A DNA stretch of 64,000 nucleotides from Parvibaculum sp963696585 (lineage in GTDB: Bacteria; Pseudomonadota; Alphaproteobacteria; Parvibaculales; Parvibaculaceae), in the NCBI GenBank assembly GCA_963696585.1, contig CAVOKW010000038.1:62001-126000 (forward strand), given 5' to 3'. The translations under genes were made by a program, and so were the position numbers. Below the pieces are notes generated by a model. That model made no database searches. It had not been told where the DNA came from and saw nothing but the letters and a program-made list of their open reading frames with translations. Positions 33,081-41,019 of the stretch are shown here, piece by piece. Within the stretch, counting starts at the first letter, position 1. Each line of letters begins with the position of its first letter.

Positions 33081-33314
33081 GTGCAGGTACTCGTCCGCGA
33101 CAACAACGTCGATCAGGCCATGAAGGCTCTGAAAAAGAAACTTCAGCGCGAAGGTGTCTTCCGCGAAATGAAGTTGCGCAATTTCTACGAGAAACCCTCC
33201 GAGAAGCGCGCCCGTGAAAAGGCTGAAGCCATTCGCCGCGCCCGCAAGCTGGCCCGCAAGCGCGCCCAGCGCGAATCCGGCATCCCGGCCCCGAAGCCTG
33301 CCGCACGTCCCTGA
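33081..33314 (+). CDS. rpsU: 30S ribosomal protein S21
   Basis: 77 residues from a GTG at 33081: MQVLVRDNNVDQAMKALKKK is the conserved S21 start, followed by EKPSEKRAREKAEAIRRARKLARKRAQRE. A longer reading from TTG at 33057 would add eight residues not found in S21. AGGA lies about eight bases before the GTG. The stop is embedded in the first unit of an 11-bp tandem repeat. Confidence 0.95.
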   Translation: MQVLVRDNNVDQAMKALKKKLQREGVFREMKLRNFYEKPSEKRAREKAEAIRRARKLARKRAQRESGIPAPKPAARP

Positions 33315-33353
33315 TTCTGGCCTGATTCTGGCCTGATTCCGGCCTGATTCCGG
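33310..33353. repeat. 11-bp tandem repeat, four copies, starting at the rpsU stop
   Basis: CCTGATTCTGG twice then CCTGATTCCGG twice, head to tail (33310-33353). The first unit includes the rpsU TGA. The two halves differ by one base. Confidence 0.9.
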
Positions 33354-33390
33354 TTTGAGGCCGGTTGATTTCAGGCCACCCCAACCACCA

Positions 33391-33423
33391 GGACGCCCTC
33401 TTTTCAGGGGGCGTTTTTGTTTT
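33391..33423 (+). terminator. Rho-independent terminator of rpsU
   Basis: ACGCCCTC, loop TTTTC, then AGGGGGCGT followed by TTTTGTTTT. Located 77 bases after the rpsU stop, beyond the tandem repeat. Confidence 0.85.
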
Positions 33424-33452
33424 GAGGGGCTTCCGGCTCAAAACCACCAGCC

Positions 33453-33935
33453 TCAAAACCTTTTGGCCATGAGCCGCTCATAATCGACATAGCCCGCTTC
33501 CTCATAAAGCGCCCGCGCCCGGCTGTTGGCCGCCAGCACATAGAGCCGCATTTCACGCACGCCCCGCGCCAGAAGATCGGCTTCCGCCGCGTGCAGCAGC
33601 CGTGAGCCGAGGCCGCGCCCGCGCATCGCCGCGCTGACGCAGATATCCCAGATCATGCCGTGACGGCGCATCTCAGGCTTGACGAAAGTGCCGGGATCCT
33701 CCTCGACGGCATAGCAGAGAAAACCCTCCACAACGCCGGCAACCTCCGCCACCAGCGTCGCACCGCCGAGCATGTCAATCTCATGCAACACCCAGTCGAG
33801 ATGGCTCTCGCCCGAGAGAGCGCCTGACGAGCGATTGGCCTCATGCGCGGCCTCGCTATCATGCAAGACGGACATCAGCGCAATGAGGGCCATCCGGTCA
33901 TCGGCACGCGCTTCCCGAATGAGGAGATCGCTCAT
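33453..33935 (-). CDS. GNAT-family N-acetyltransferase
   Basis: 160 residues with the GNAT fold: LIREARADDRMALIALM start, VAEVAGVVEGFLCYAVEE strand, the acetyl-CoA motif CVSAAMRGRGLGSRLLHAAE, and LYVLAANSRARALYEEAGYVDYERL. The acetylated target cannot be predicted. It begins one base after the stop of the upstream conserved gene, so both are probably made from one transcript. Confidence 0.88.
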   Translation of the reverse strand: MSDLLIREARADDRMALIALMSVLHDSEAAHEANRSSGALSGESHLDWVLHEIDMLGGATLVAEVAGVVEGFLCYAVEEDPGTFVKPEMRRHGMIWDICVSAAMRGRGLGSRLLHAAEADLLARGVREMRLYVLAANSRARALYEEAGYVDYERLMAKRF

Positions 33936-33936
33936 C

Positions 33937-34287
33937 TCAGAATTGTTCCTCGCCCCGCTCACGCACGGCATCGGGAAAATCGCGATAGAGCGCGAAGGTG
34001 ATGTTTTCGACGAGTGAATTGACGCTGAAATGATCGCTCTCGATCGGGTCGGCCCGCGTCGCCACCCAGTCAAAGGCGCTGTCGAGCTGGGTGAGATCGG
34101 CCACTTCAATCATGAAATGAAACTCACCCAGATGCCTGGGAGCAAGGCCAAGTTTCTTGCGCATCAACCGCCAGCCCGCAATCACACCCTCGCGTTCCAG
34201 CATTTCCATGTAATGCGTGAAGGCCTCGACAAATTCCATGTCCCGAATGCCGGGCTTGAGGTCACACCAGCCGTGATAGATATCCAT
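33937..34287 (-). CDS. Conserved hypothetical protein (probably DUF6614)
   Basis: 116 residues: DIYHGWCDLKPGIRDMEFVEAF, REGVIAGWRLMRKKLGLAPRHLGEFHFMIEV, and NSLVENITFALYRDFPD. It resembles an alphaproteobacterial family that I believe is DUF6614, with a ferredoxin-like alternation of strands and helices. No signal or membrane segment. Coupled to the GNAT gene; function unknown. Confidence 0.7.
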   Translation of the reverse strand: MDIYHGWCDLKPGIRDMEFVEAFTHYMEMLEREGVIAGWRLMRKKLGLAPRHLGEFHFMIEVADLTQLDSAFDWVATRADPIESDHFSVNSLVENITFALYRDFPDAVRERGEEQF

Positions 34288-34348
34288 TGCGCGTCCCTCT
34301 CACCATGAAGCCCTTTGGCCCCGGCCTTTTCCGGCCGGGCAGGAAGCG

Positions 34349-36043
34349 TCAAAGCCCTTGCGCGGCATAGTCCCGATAAACCGGATCCCACATATGCGAT
34401 CTGACCCGTGCTTCCAGTGTCGCCCGATCACAGCGCGGCGCAAGCCCTTCTGACTGGGCATGTTCGCCGACGGCCATGGCCACACGAAAGGCCACCTCAC
34501 GCAGCGCCGTCACCGCTGGCAATAGCCCGTCCTCCGGCTCCTTGAAGGCAGGCGACACCTCGCCCAGTGCCTTGGCTGCCGCCATGAACATGCCGTCACT
34601 GACGCGCCTCGCCCCCGTCGCGATGACGCCAAGGCCAACGCCGGGGAAAATATAGGAATTATTGGTCTGGCAAATGTTGAAGTCGCGGCCCTTCCAGCGA
34701 ACCCTGGAGAAGGGACTACCCGAGCCGATAATGCCGCGCCCCTCCGTCCAGCGCACAAGGTCTTCTGGTTTGGCCTCGGCGCGATGGGTGGGATTTGACA
34801 GCGGGAAGATGACAGGCCGCGATGTCCTGGAGGCCATGACGCGGATCGATTTTTCGTCAAAGGCGCCGGGCTGACCCGAAACACCGATCAGGGTCGTGAT
34901 TCGAGCCCGGCGCATGACATCAAGCAGGGTGATGTGTTTGCAATTCTTCAGCCACCACCAGCGCACAGTCGAGCGCGGCTGCACGAAAGGCCGCTGAAAG
35001 TCCTCAATACCCGCCATGCCATCAACCAGCAAGCCGTTGCGGTCAATCGCATAGAAACGTTTCTTGGCTTCCTTCGGACTGAGACCAGCCTCAATCATCG
35101 CCTGCTGCAACAAACCGCCAATACCGCAGCCTGCCGAGCCCGCGCCGACAATCGCAATGCGCTGTTCTGTCAGCGGAATGCCGGTGACCTTGATCGCGGC
35201 GAGCATGGTGCCTGTGGCCGCGGCCGCCGTCCCCTGAATATCGTCATTGAAGGTGCAGAGCCTGTCGCGATACCGGTTCAGCAGGCGGCCCGCATTGCCG
35301 CGCGCAAAATCTTCCCATTGCAACAAGGCATCGGGCCAGCGCCCCTGAATGGCCGAGACCACCTCTTCGACAAAGGCATCATATTCATCGCCGCGAATGC
35401 GCTCATGCCGCCAGCCGATATAGAGGGGATCAGCCAGCCGCTCCGCATTATCGGTGCCGACATCCAGCATGATCGGCAATGTCTGGGCCGGATGAATGCC
35501 CGCGCAAGCCGTGTAGAGGGCAAGCTTGCCAATCGGAATGCCCATGCCGCCCGCGCCCTGATCGCCAAGGCCCAGGATGCGCTCGCCATCGCTCATCACG
35601 ATGACCTTGATCGGGTCATAACGCGGATGGGCGAGGATCTCGCGAATATGCTGGCGATTGGGATAGCTCAGGAAAACCCCGCGCGGCTTGCGCCAGACAT
35701 GGCTGAACTGTTCGCAGCCCAGCCCCACGGTCGGCGTATAAACAATGGGCATCATTTCCGGCAGGTGGCGCACCAGCAGCGCATAAAACAGCGTTTCGTT
35801 ATTGTCCTGGAGGTCACGCAAAAATGAATAACGCTCAATGTCGCTGCCGAGGCGGCGCAGCACTTCCAGACGCCGCTCGATCTGTTCGTCCAGCGTGGCG
35901 ACATGGGGCGGCAGCAGGCCATGCAGGTGAAACCGGTCACGCTCGGCCTGCGTGAAAGCCATGCCTTTGTTGAGCAGGGGCGAGCTCAGCAATTCGGCAC
36001 CGGAAAGCGCCGACAGCGAAACGGCTTCATCCATATCCGGCAT
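34349..36043 (-). CDS. maeA: NAD-dependent malic enzyme
   Basis: Oxidative decarboxylation of malate to pyruvate. The 564 residues match the long SfcA/MaeA type (about 565), not the phosphotransacetylase-fused form. Motifs: PIVYTPTVGLGCEQFSHVWR, VIVMSDGERILGLGDQGAGGMGIPIGKLALYTACAGI (malate binding), LCTFNDDIQGTAA, and NAD loop IAIVGAGSAGCGIG. The RPVIFPLSNPTHRAE segment is also characteristic. It lies next to the transhydrogenase operon but is separately spaced (about 180 bases). Confidence 0.95.
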   Translation of the reverse strand: MPDMDEAVSLSALSGAELLSSPLLNKGMAFTQAERDRFHLHGLLPPHVATLDEQIERRLEVLRRLGSDIERYSFLRDLQDNNETLFYALLVRHLPEMMPIVYTPTVGLGCEQFSHVWRKPRGVFLSYPNRQHIREILAHPRYDPIKVIVMSDGERILGLGDQGAGGMGIPIGKLALYTACAGIHPAQTLPIMLDVGTDNAERLADPLYIGWRHERIRGDEYDAFVEEVVSAIQGRWPDALLQWEDFARGNAGRLLNRYRDRLCTFNDDIQGTAAAATGTMLAAIKVTGIPLTEQRIAIVGAGSAGCGIGGLLQQAMIEAGLSPKEAKKRFYAIDRNGLLVDGMAGIEDFQRPFVQPRSTVRWWWLKNCKHITLLDVMRRARITTLIGVSGQPGAFDEKSIRVMASRTSRPVIFPLSNPTHRAEAKPEDLVRWTEGRGIIGSGSPFSRVRWKGRDFNICQTNNSYIFPGVGLGVIATGARRVSDGMFMAAAKALGEVSPAFKEPEDGLLPAVTALREVAFRVAMAVGEHAQSEGLAPRCDRATLEARVRSHMWDPVYRDYAAQGL

Positions 36044-36162
36044 GTTGAAAAACCTCTTGCCCAGGGGCGACCCCCTACCCAGGGGGCAAACTATCGAGTG
36101 AAGAAGCTGTCGGCAACGCCCCCCGAAAGGCTATTCTCCAGATTGAAAACCGCCGTGGCACA

Positions 36163-36202
36163 AACGAAACAGGCGGCCCCCGCTGGCTTGCCGGGACCGC
36201 CC
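36163..36202 (-). terminator. Possible terminator of the pnt operon
   Basis: On the minus strand GGCGGTCCC pairs with GGGGCCGCC (one G-T pair) over an 11-12-base inner region, followed by TGTTTCGTTT. Weaker than the others in the window. Confidence 0.4.
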
Positions 36203-36224
36203 ATTACTGCAAATCCTGTAAGCC

Positions 36225-37622
36225 TCAAAGGGCCTTGATGATTTCTTCCACCATCTTCTTGGCGTCGCCAAAAAGCATCATCGTATTGTCACGGAAGAAA
36301 AGCTCATTCTCGACACCGGCATAACCAGACCCCATGCCGCGCTTGACGAAAAGCACGGTGCGGGCCTTTTCAACATCCAGAACCGGCATGCCGAAAATCG
36401 GGCTGGTCGTGTCGGTCTTTGCGGAAGGATTTGTCACGTCATTGGCGCCGATGACAAAGGCAACGTCTGCCTGACTGAACTGGTTGTTGATGTCTTCCAG
36501 CTCAAACACTTCGTCATAAGGTACATTGGCTTCCGCGAGCAGCACGTTCATGTGTCCGGGCATGCGTCCCGCCACCGGATGAATGGCGTAGGAAATCTTG
36601 ACGCCTTCCTTCTTCAGATGGTCGGTCATTTCCTTCAGCGCATGCTGGGCCTGCGCCACCGCCATGCCATAGCCCGGCACGATGATGACCGAACCGGCAT
36701 TCTTCATGATGAAGGCCGCATCATCCGCCGAACCGATCTTGACCGGGCGCGTTTCAACCTTGCCAGCCCCAGCCGCCGCCGTGTCGGCGCCAAAGCCGCC
36801 AAGGATGACGCTGATGAAGGAACGGTTCATGCCCTTGCACATGATGTAGCTGAGGATCGCGCCTGACGAGCCAACCAGTGCGCCCGTAATGATGAGCGCG
36901 AGATTGCCGAGCGTGAAGCCGATGCCCGCCGCCGCCCAACCCGAATAGGAATTGAGCATCGACACGACGACCGGCATGTCCGCACCACCGATCGGGATGA
37001 TGATGAGAAAGCCGAGAATGAAGGAAAGCAGCGTGATGGCCACGAAAAGTTCCACCGACTGATCCATCACCATGTAGATGACGCCGCCGACAATCGCCAG
37101 ACCCAGCGCCGCATTGATGACATGGCGACCGGGCAGCATGATCGAGGCGCCCGACATATTGCCATTGAGCTTGGCAAAGGCGATGAGCGAGCCTGAAAAG
37201 GTGATTGCACCGATTGCAACACCAAGCGCCATTTCGACAAGATTGCCGCCATGGATCGCGCCCGGCTCGCCAATGCCATAAGCGGCAGGCGAGAAGAACG
37301 CCGCCCAGGCCACAAGCACAGCCGCAAGACCGACCAGCGAATGGAAGGCCGCAACAAGCTGCGGCATCGAGGTCATGGCAATGCGCCGTGCAATGACAGC
37401 GCCAATGCCGCCGCCAATGACGAGACCGACAATGATCAGCGTCCAGGTAATGCTGTTTTGCGCTTGCAGCACGGCGAAGGTCGTGACGATCGCAATCGTC
37501 ATGCCGATCATGCCGTAGCGATTGCCGATACGCGCCGTCTCAGGCGATGAAAGCCCGCGCAGCGCCAGAATGAAGAGCACGCCCGATGCCAGATAAAGGA
37601 GGGCCGCCAGATTGATAGACAT
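36225..37622 (-). CDS. pntB: NAD(P) transhydrogenase subunit beta
   Basis: 465-residue membrane subunit. The first 250 residues hold eight or nine helices; the C-terminal dIII domain binds NADP(H) (IIVPGYGMAVAQAQHALKEM, HPVAGRMPGHMNVLLAEA, FVIGANDVTNPSA, MGSGYAGVENELF). Works with PntAA and PntAB to make NADPH from NADH at the expense of the proton gradient. It follows pntA2 by 12 bases. Confidence 0.97.
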   Translation of the reverse strand: MSINLAALLYLASGVLFILALRGLSSPETARIGNRYGMIGMTIAIVTTFAVLQAQNSITWTLIIVGLVIGGGIGAVIARRIAMTSMPQLVAAFHSLVGLAAVLVAWAAFFSPAAYGIGEPGAIHGGNLVEMALGVAIGAITFSGSLIAFAKLNGNMSGASIMLPGRHVINAALGLAIVGGVIYMVMDQSVELFVAITLLSFILGFLIIIPIGGADMPVVVSMLNSYSGWAAAGIGFTLGNLALIITGALVGSSGAILSYIMCKGMNRSFISVILGGFGADTAAAGAGKVETRPVKIGSADDAAFIMKNAGSVIIVPGYGMAVAQAQHALKEMTDHLKKEGVKISYAIHPVAGRMPGHMNVLLAEANVPYDEVFELEDINNQFSQADVAFVIGANDVTNPSAKTDTTSPIFGMPVLDVEKARTVLFVKRGMGSGYAGVENELFFRDNTMMLFGDAKKMVEEIIKAL

Positions 37623-37634
37623 TATTCCGCCCCC

Positions 37635-37952
37635 TCAGCGTTCTTTTTTCTTGTACATGGCGAGCATGCGTTGCGTCACCAGAAAGCCGCCAAAGATATT
37701 GACGGAGGCGAGGATCACGGCGAGAAAGCCGAAGCCCTTGGAGAGCCAGCCGGCTTCACCGGCCTGATCCATATCGACACCGACGGCAATCAGGGCGCCG
37801 ACGATGATGACCGATGAAATGGCATTGGTGACCGACATCAGCGGTGTATGCAAAGCGGGCGTCACGCTCCACACCACGTAATAGCCGACGAAAATTGCCA
37901 GCACGAAAATCGCGAGCCGGAAGACGAAAGGATCGATGACTGCGGCTTCCAT
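37635..37952 (-). CDS. pntAB: NAD(P) transhydrogenase subunit alpha part 2
   Basis: 105-residue membrane part of the alpha subunit with three helices (FVFRLAIFVLAIFVGYYVVW, ISSVIIVGALIAVGV, FLAVILASVNIFGGFLVT). In three-polypeptide transhydrogenases this dII fragment is a separate gene. The ATG overlaps the pntAA stop by one base (TGATG). Confidence 0.96.
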   Translation of the reverse strand: MEAAVIDPFVFRLAIFVLAIFVGYYVVWSVTPALHTPLMSVTNAISSVIIVGALIAVGVDMDQAGEAGWLSKGFGFLAVILASVNIFGGFLVTQRMLAMYKKKER

Positions 37953-39082
37953 CAGTTGCCTCCCTGAAGCGACGGGTGGATGACCTGGCCATCCTTCGTC
38001 AATGCGGTGCCAGTTATGATTTCATCTTCCCAGTTGATCGCGAGCTCTTTGGTCTCTTTGTTGATCAGGGGTGTGATGAAGTTGAGCAGGTTCTTGGAAT
38101 AAAGCGCCGAGGCGTCAACGGTGAGCTGACCGGCGACATTGAGATCGCCGATGATGGTGACGCCATGCTTCTTCACCGTCTTGCCAGGCTCGGTGAGCGG
38201 GCAATTGCCGCCGCGCTCGGCCGCAAGATCGACAATGATCGAGCCGGGTTTCATGCTCTTGACCATTTCCTCGGTCACCAGCACAGGCGCCGGACGGCCC
38301 GGAATGAGCGCCGTCGTGATGACGAGATCCTGTTTCTTGAGATGCTCCGCCACAAGTTCGGCCTGACGGCGCTTGTAATCGTCGCTCATCTCCTTGGCAT
38401 AGCCGCCGCCACCGTCACCGGCCTCGTCGGACTCAACCATGATGAAGGTGCCGCCAAGGCTTTCGACCTGTTCCTTGGTCGCGGCGCGAACGTCCGTTGC
38501 CGACACGATGCAGCCAAGACGCTTCGCCGTCGCAATCGCCTGCAAACCGGCAACGCCCACACCCATGATGAAAGCGCGCGCTGGCGCAATCGTGCCCGCT
38601 GCGGTCATCATCATCGGCATGGCGCGCGTGAAGGCCGCCGCCGCATTGATGACGGCCTTGTAGCCGGCAAGATTCGACTGCGACGACAACACGTCCATCG
38701 ACTGCGCACGCGTGATGCGCGGCATGAACTCCATCGCGAAGCAGTTAAGCCCCGCTGCCGCATAAGACGCGATACGCGCCTTGTCGTCATAGGGGTTCAT
38801 GATGGCGACAACCATCGCGCCGCGCTTCATCAGCGCAGTCTCGCCTGCCTCGGGGGCGCGAACCTTGAAAACGATATCGGCGTCTTTGAGCGCCTCTGCT
38901 TCGCTGGCCGCAATGCTCGCCCCGGCTTCCTGGTAGAGCGCATCCGAAATGCTCGCCGCCACGCCAGCGCCGCTTTCCACGATGACAGAGAGACCGAGTG
39001 CCGTCAGTTTCTTCACGGTTTCAACGGAGGCCGCCACGCGGGACTCTCCATCGATCCGCTCTTTTGGTATCGCAAGTTTCAT
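37952..39082 (-). CDS. pntAA: NAD(P) transhydrogenase subunit alpha part 1
   Basis: 376-residue NAD-binding dI subunit related to alanine dehydrogenase: MKLAIPKERIDGESRVAAS start, RITRAQSMDVLSSQSNLAGYKAV, IMGVGVAGLQAIATAKRLG (NAD loop) and VTIIGDLNVAGQLTVDAS near the C terminus. The start at 39082 is the conserved one. Second gene of the transcript that begins with the small oxidase subunit. Confidence 0.97.
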   Translation of the reverse strand: MKLAIPKERIDGESRVAASVETVKKLTALGLSVIVESGAGVAASISDALYQEAGASIAASEAEALKDADIVFKVRAPEAGETALMKRGAMVVAIMNPYDDKARIASYAAAGLNCFAMEFMPRITRAQSMDVLSSQSNLAGYKAVINAAAAFTRAMPMMMTAAGTIAPARAFIMGVGVAGLQAIATAKRLGCIVSATDVRAATKEQVESLGGTFIMVESDEAGDGGGGYAKEMSDDYKRRQAELVAEHLKKQDLVITTALIPGRPAPVLVTEEMVKSMKPGSIIVDLAAERGGNCPLTEPGKTVKKHGVTIIGDLNVAGQLTVDASALYSKNLLNFITPLINKETKELAINWEDEIITGTALTKDGQVIHPSLQGGN

Positions 39083-39238
39083 GAGCCTATTGCCTGTTCG
39101 GCTCTGAGAGCGAACAGGGCATCTGCCCCCTCGTCCCACGCCAGCGGTTCCTGGGGGGCACGCATGACAATGCGCGCCCGACTTACGGATTACTCGATGC
39201 GCCGCGAACCATCGAGGAACGCGGCTGCCTCGTTACGC

Positions 39239-39388
39239 TTAGAGGAGGAAAAACGCCATCAGCAACAGGATCGCCACAATGGCAACGGTGCCGATCTTGG
39301 ACATCGAAATGAAGCTCTCATAAGTCGAGAGATGCTCCTGCGCGTTCATGGTTGAGCTCCAACCGGATTCTGTCTGTTCTACGCTCAT
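39239..39388 (-). CDS. Small aa3-type cytochrome oxidase subunit IV-like protein
   Basis: 49 residues: a polar head, then AQEHLSTYESFISMSK and one C-terminal helix (IGTVAIVAILLLMAFFLL). This is the pattern of the bacterial aa3 oxidase subunit IV family (COX4_pro_2), which is usually found directly upstream of pntAA, as here. The ATG at 39388 gives a family-like N-terminal head; an in-frame ATG at 39349 with GGAG seven bases upstream would give 36 residues. Too short for common gene-length cut-offs. Confidence 0.75.
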   Translation of the reverse strand: MSVEQTESGWSSTMNAQEHLSTYESFISMSKIGTVAIVAILLLMAFFLL

Positions 39389-39516
39389 GGTTCCTCACAT
39401 GTGACCCCGTTACCCGCAAGGCAGGCAGAGGCCGGACTATAGCAAAAGGTTAAGCCGGGGCAAGTCGCCAGGCCCCGGAGCACCGCACATCGGCGAACAG
39501 CGCCTTGTTCGCGCAT

Positions 39517-39564
39517 GTAAGGTCTCAAAGGCTCTTGGGCGTAAGGTCTCAAAGGCTCTTGGGC
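39517..39564. repeat. Exact 24-bp tandem duplication at the 3' end of the hydrolase gene
   Basis: Two perfect copies of a 24-base unit beginning GTAAGGTCTC and ending CTCTTGGGC (39517-39540 and 39541-39564). The stop codon of the hydrolase lies in the copy nearer the gene, so the last codons and stop are repeated after the stop. Confidence 0.95.
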
Positions 39565-40535
39565 GGCTCCCCGGCGCCGACGATCCGGCGCAGTGGATCG
39601 GAGTGATTCCAGTCCGCCAGAAGCGCGCGCAAAGCCGCGACAAAGGCAAGCGGCTGGTCCAGCATGACGTGATGGCGCGCCTGCGGCACTTCGATGATGG
39701 GGGCGGCCCGCCCGAGCAGGCTGAACATATAGTCACCGACCTCAGGGGGCAGCAGCAGGGAATGTTCGCCGCGCATGATGGCAATGCGGCACTGCGTGGC
39801 CGCAAGCCTGGCACCAATATCGCCCAGATTGAACCGGCGCCAGATCGAAGGGTCAAACTTCCAGCTCCAGCCCTTGCCGCCCTCCGGCCTGTCAACCTCG
39901 CGCAGCGAATGCCGCGCGATATAATCGACAATATAGAGGTTTTCGCAGGGCTGCGGCGGCGCCAGGCGAAAGCGCGACAAGGCGCTCTCAAAGTCCGGAT
40001 AGATTTTATGGGCAAGCCCGCGACTGTTGGGCCCCGGACGCGGCTTGTCCGGCGGATTAACGGGACTATCAACAATCACGGTGCCCGCCAGCCGCTCGCC
40101 ATAGAGCGATCCCGTCAGGATGGTGATGAACCCGCCAAAGCTGTGCCCGACAATCACCGGCGGCTCGTGATGGGCAAAAAAACCGGCATCTTCACAAACG
40201 GCCATCTGCTCTTCGGCAAAGATCTCCAGCGCATATTCATCGCGCCAGCCGCTGTCGCCCATGCCGGAAATATCCATCGCCGCGACTGAATATTCACGCG
40301 CCAGAAAGGGGGCGACGAATGACCACCAGCGCGCATGGGCGCCATTGCCATGTACGAGCAGCAAGCCGGGCTTTTCCCGCAAACCCCATTGCAGATAATG
40401 GATCGACGTGCCACGCACGTCGATTCGGCGGCTTTCAGGCACAACATTTATGGCTTTGGTGAACCAATGCGGCGGCTCGGTGATGGCCTGGCCTTCTTCA
40501 TCGCCCGGCATCAGTTCAAAGGGTGCAAGACTCAT
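39549..40535 (-). CDS. Alpha/beta hydrolase
   Basis: 328 residues. Oxyanion strand LLLVHGNGAHARWW, nucleophile elbow GHSFGG with Ser132, MDISGMGDSGWR after the second strand, and the catalytic His in ARHHVMLDQPLAF (about 288). Cytoplasmic. The ATG overlaps the thioesterase stop by four bases (ATGA), so the pair is co-translated. A second gene of the same subfamily is at 55690-56721. Substrate unknown; pairing with a hotdog thioesterase hints at an acyl or ester intermediate. Confidence 0.88.
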   Translation of the reverse strand: MSLAPFELMPGDEEGQAITEPPHWFTKAINVVPESRRIDVRGTSIHYLQWGLREKPGLLLVHGNGAHARWWSFVAPFLAREYSVAAMDISGMGDSGWRDEYALEIFAEEQMAVCEDAGFFAHHEPPVIVGHSFGGFITILTGSLYGERLAGTVIVDSPVNPPDKPRPGPNSRGLAHKIYPDFESALSRFRLAPPQPCENLYIVDYIARHSLREVDRPEGGKGWSWKFDPSIWRRFNLGDIGARLAATQCRIAIMRGEHSLLLPPEVGDYMFSLLGRAAPIIEVPQARHHVMLDQPLAFVAALRALLADWNHSDPLRRIVGAGEPPKSL

Positions 40536-40975
40536 TTGTTCGGCCTCTCGCCAAGCGCCTTGAAAACGCCGGTGCCGCTCATGATCGTTCGATCCCCGCA
40601 CCAGATGCGGCCCTGCACGGTGATGAAGTCATCCTCTGCACCCACAATGACACCTGTTCCCTCAACCCAGTCACCGAGCTTGGCCCCAGAGACAAAATCG
40701 GTGAGCAAGCGAACCGTCACCCAATAGCGATGCAGCTTGAGGCTGACCGCATGGCCAAAGGCCATATCGGCAAAGGACATCAGCATGCCGCCATGACAAT
40801 TGCCCATGCCATTGGTGTGATGTTCCTCGACATAAAAGCCGCGCGTATAGCTTTGGTCTGCGTCGATCTTCTCGTAAAGCGGACCGATCTGACGGCCAAA
40901 GCCACGCAACCAGTTCAGCGGTTGATAGCCTTGCGGGATCGCCATCCCATGTTCTTCGAGCAGATCGTCCGTCAT
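40532..40975 (-). CDS. Hotdog-fold thioesterase (PaaI-like)
   Basis: 147 residues with the hotdog signature NCHGGMLMSFADMAFGHAV and the YWVTVRLLTDFVSGAKLGDWVEG strand pair; the acidic residue in the ADMAFG helix fits the PaaI group. Probably hydrolyses a medium or aromatic acyl-CoA. Forms a two-gene unit with the hydrolase downstream. Confidence 0.88.
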   Translation of the reverse strand: MTDDLLEEHGMAIPQGYQPLNWLRGFGRQIGPLYEKIDADQSYTRGFYVEEHHTNGMGNCHGGMLMSFADMAFGHAVSLKLHRYWVTVRLLTDFVSGAKLGDWVEGTGVIVGAEDDFITVQGRIWCGDRTIMSGTGVFKALGERPNK

Positions 40976-41019
40976 CGCGCCGCCTCTTCATGTGCGGTTA
41001 AAGTCCGTTCACTTGCGGC

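Noticed and set aside
34319..34339. CCCGGCC/GGCCGGG hairpin after the malic enzyme gene as a terminator
   Set aside because: A good stem but no T-run on the minus strand, so not called as an intrinsic terminator.
37976..39355. 459-residue open frame opposite pntAA
   Set aside because: Antisense shadow; the opposite strand carries a complete, well-recognised pntAA.
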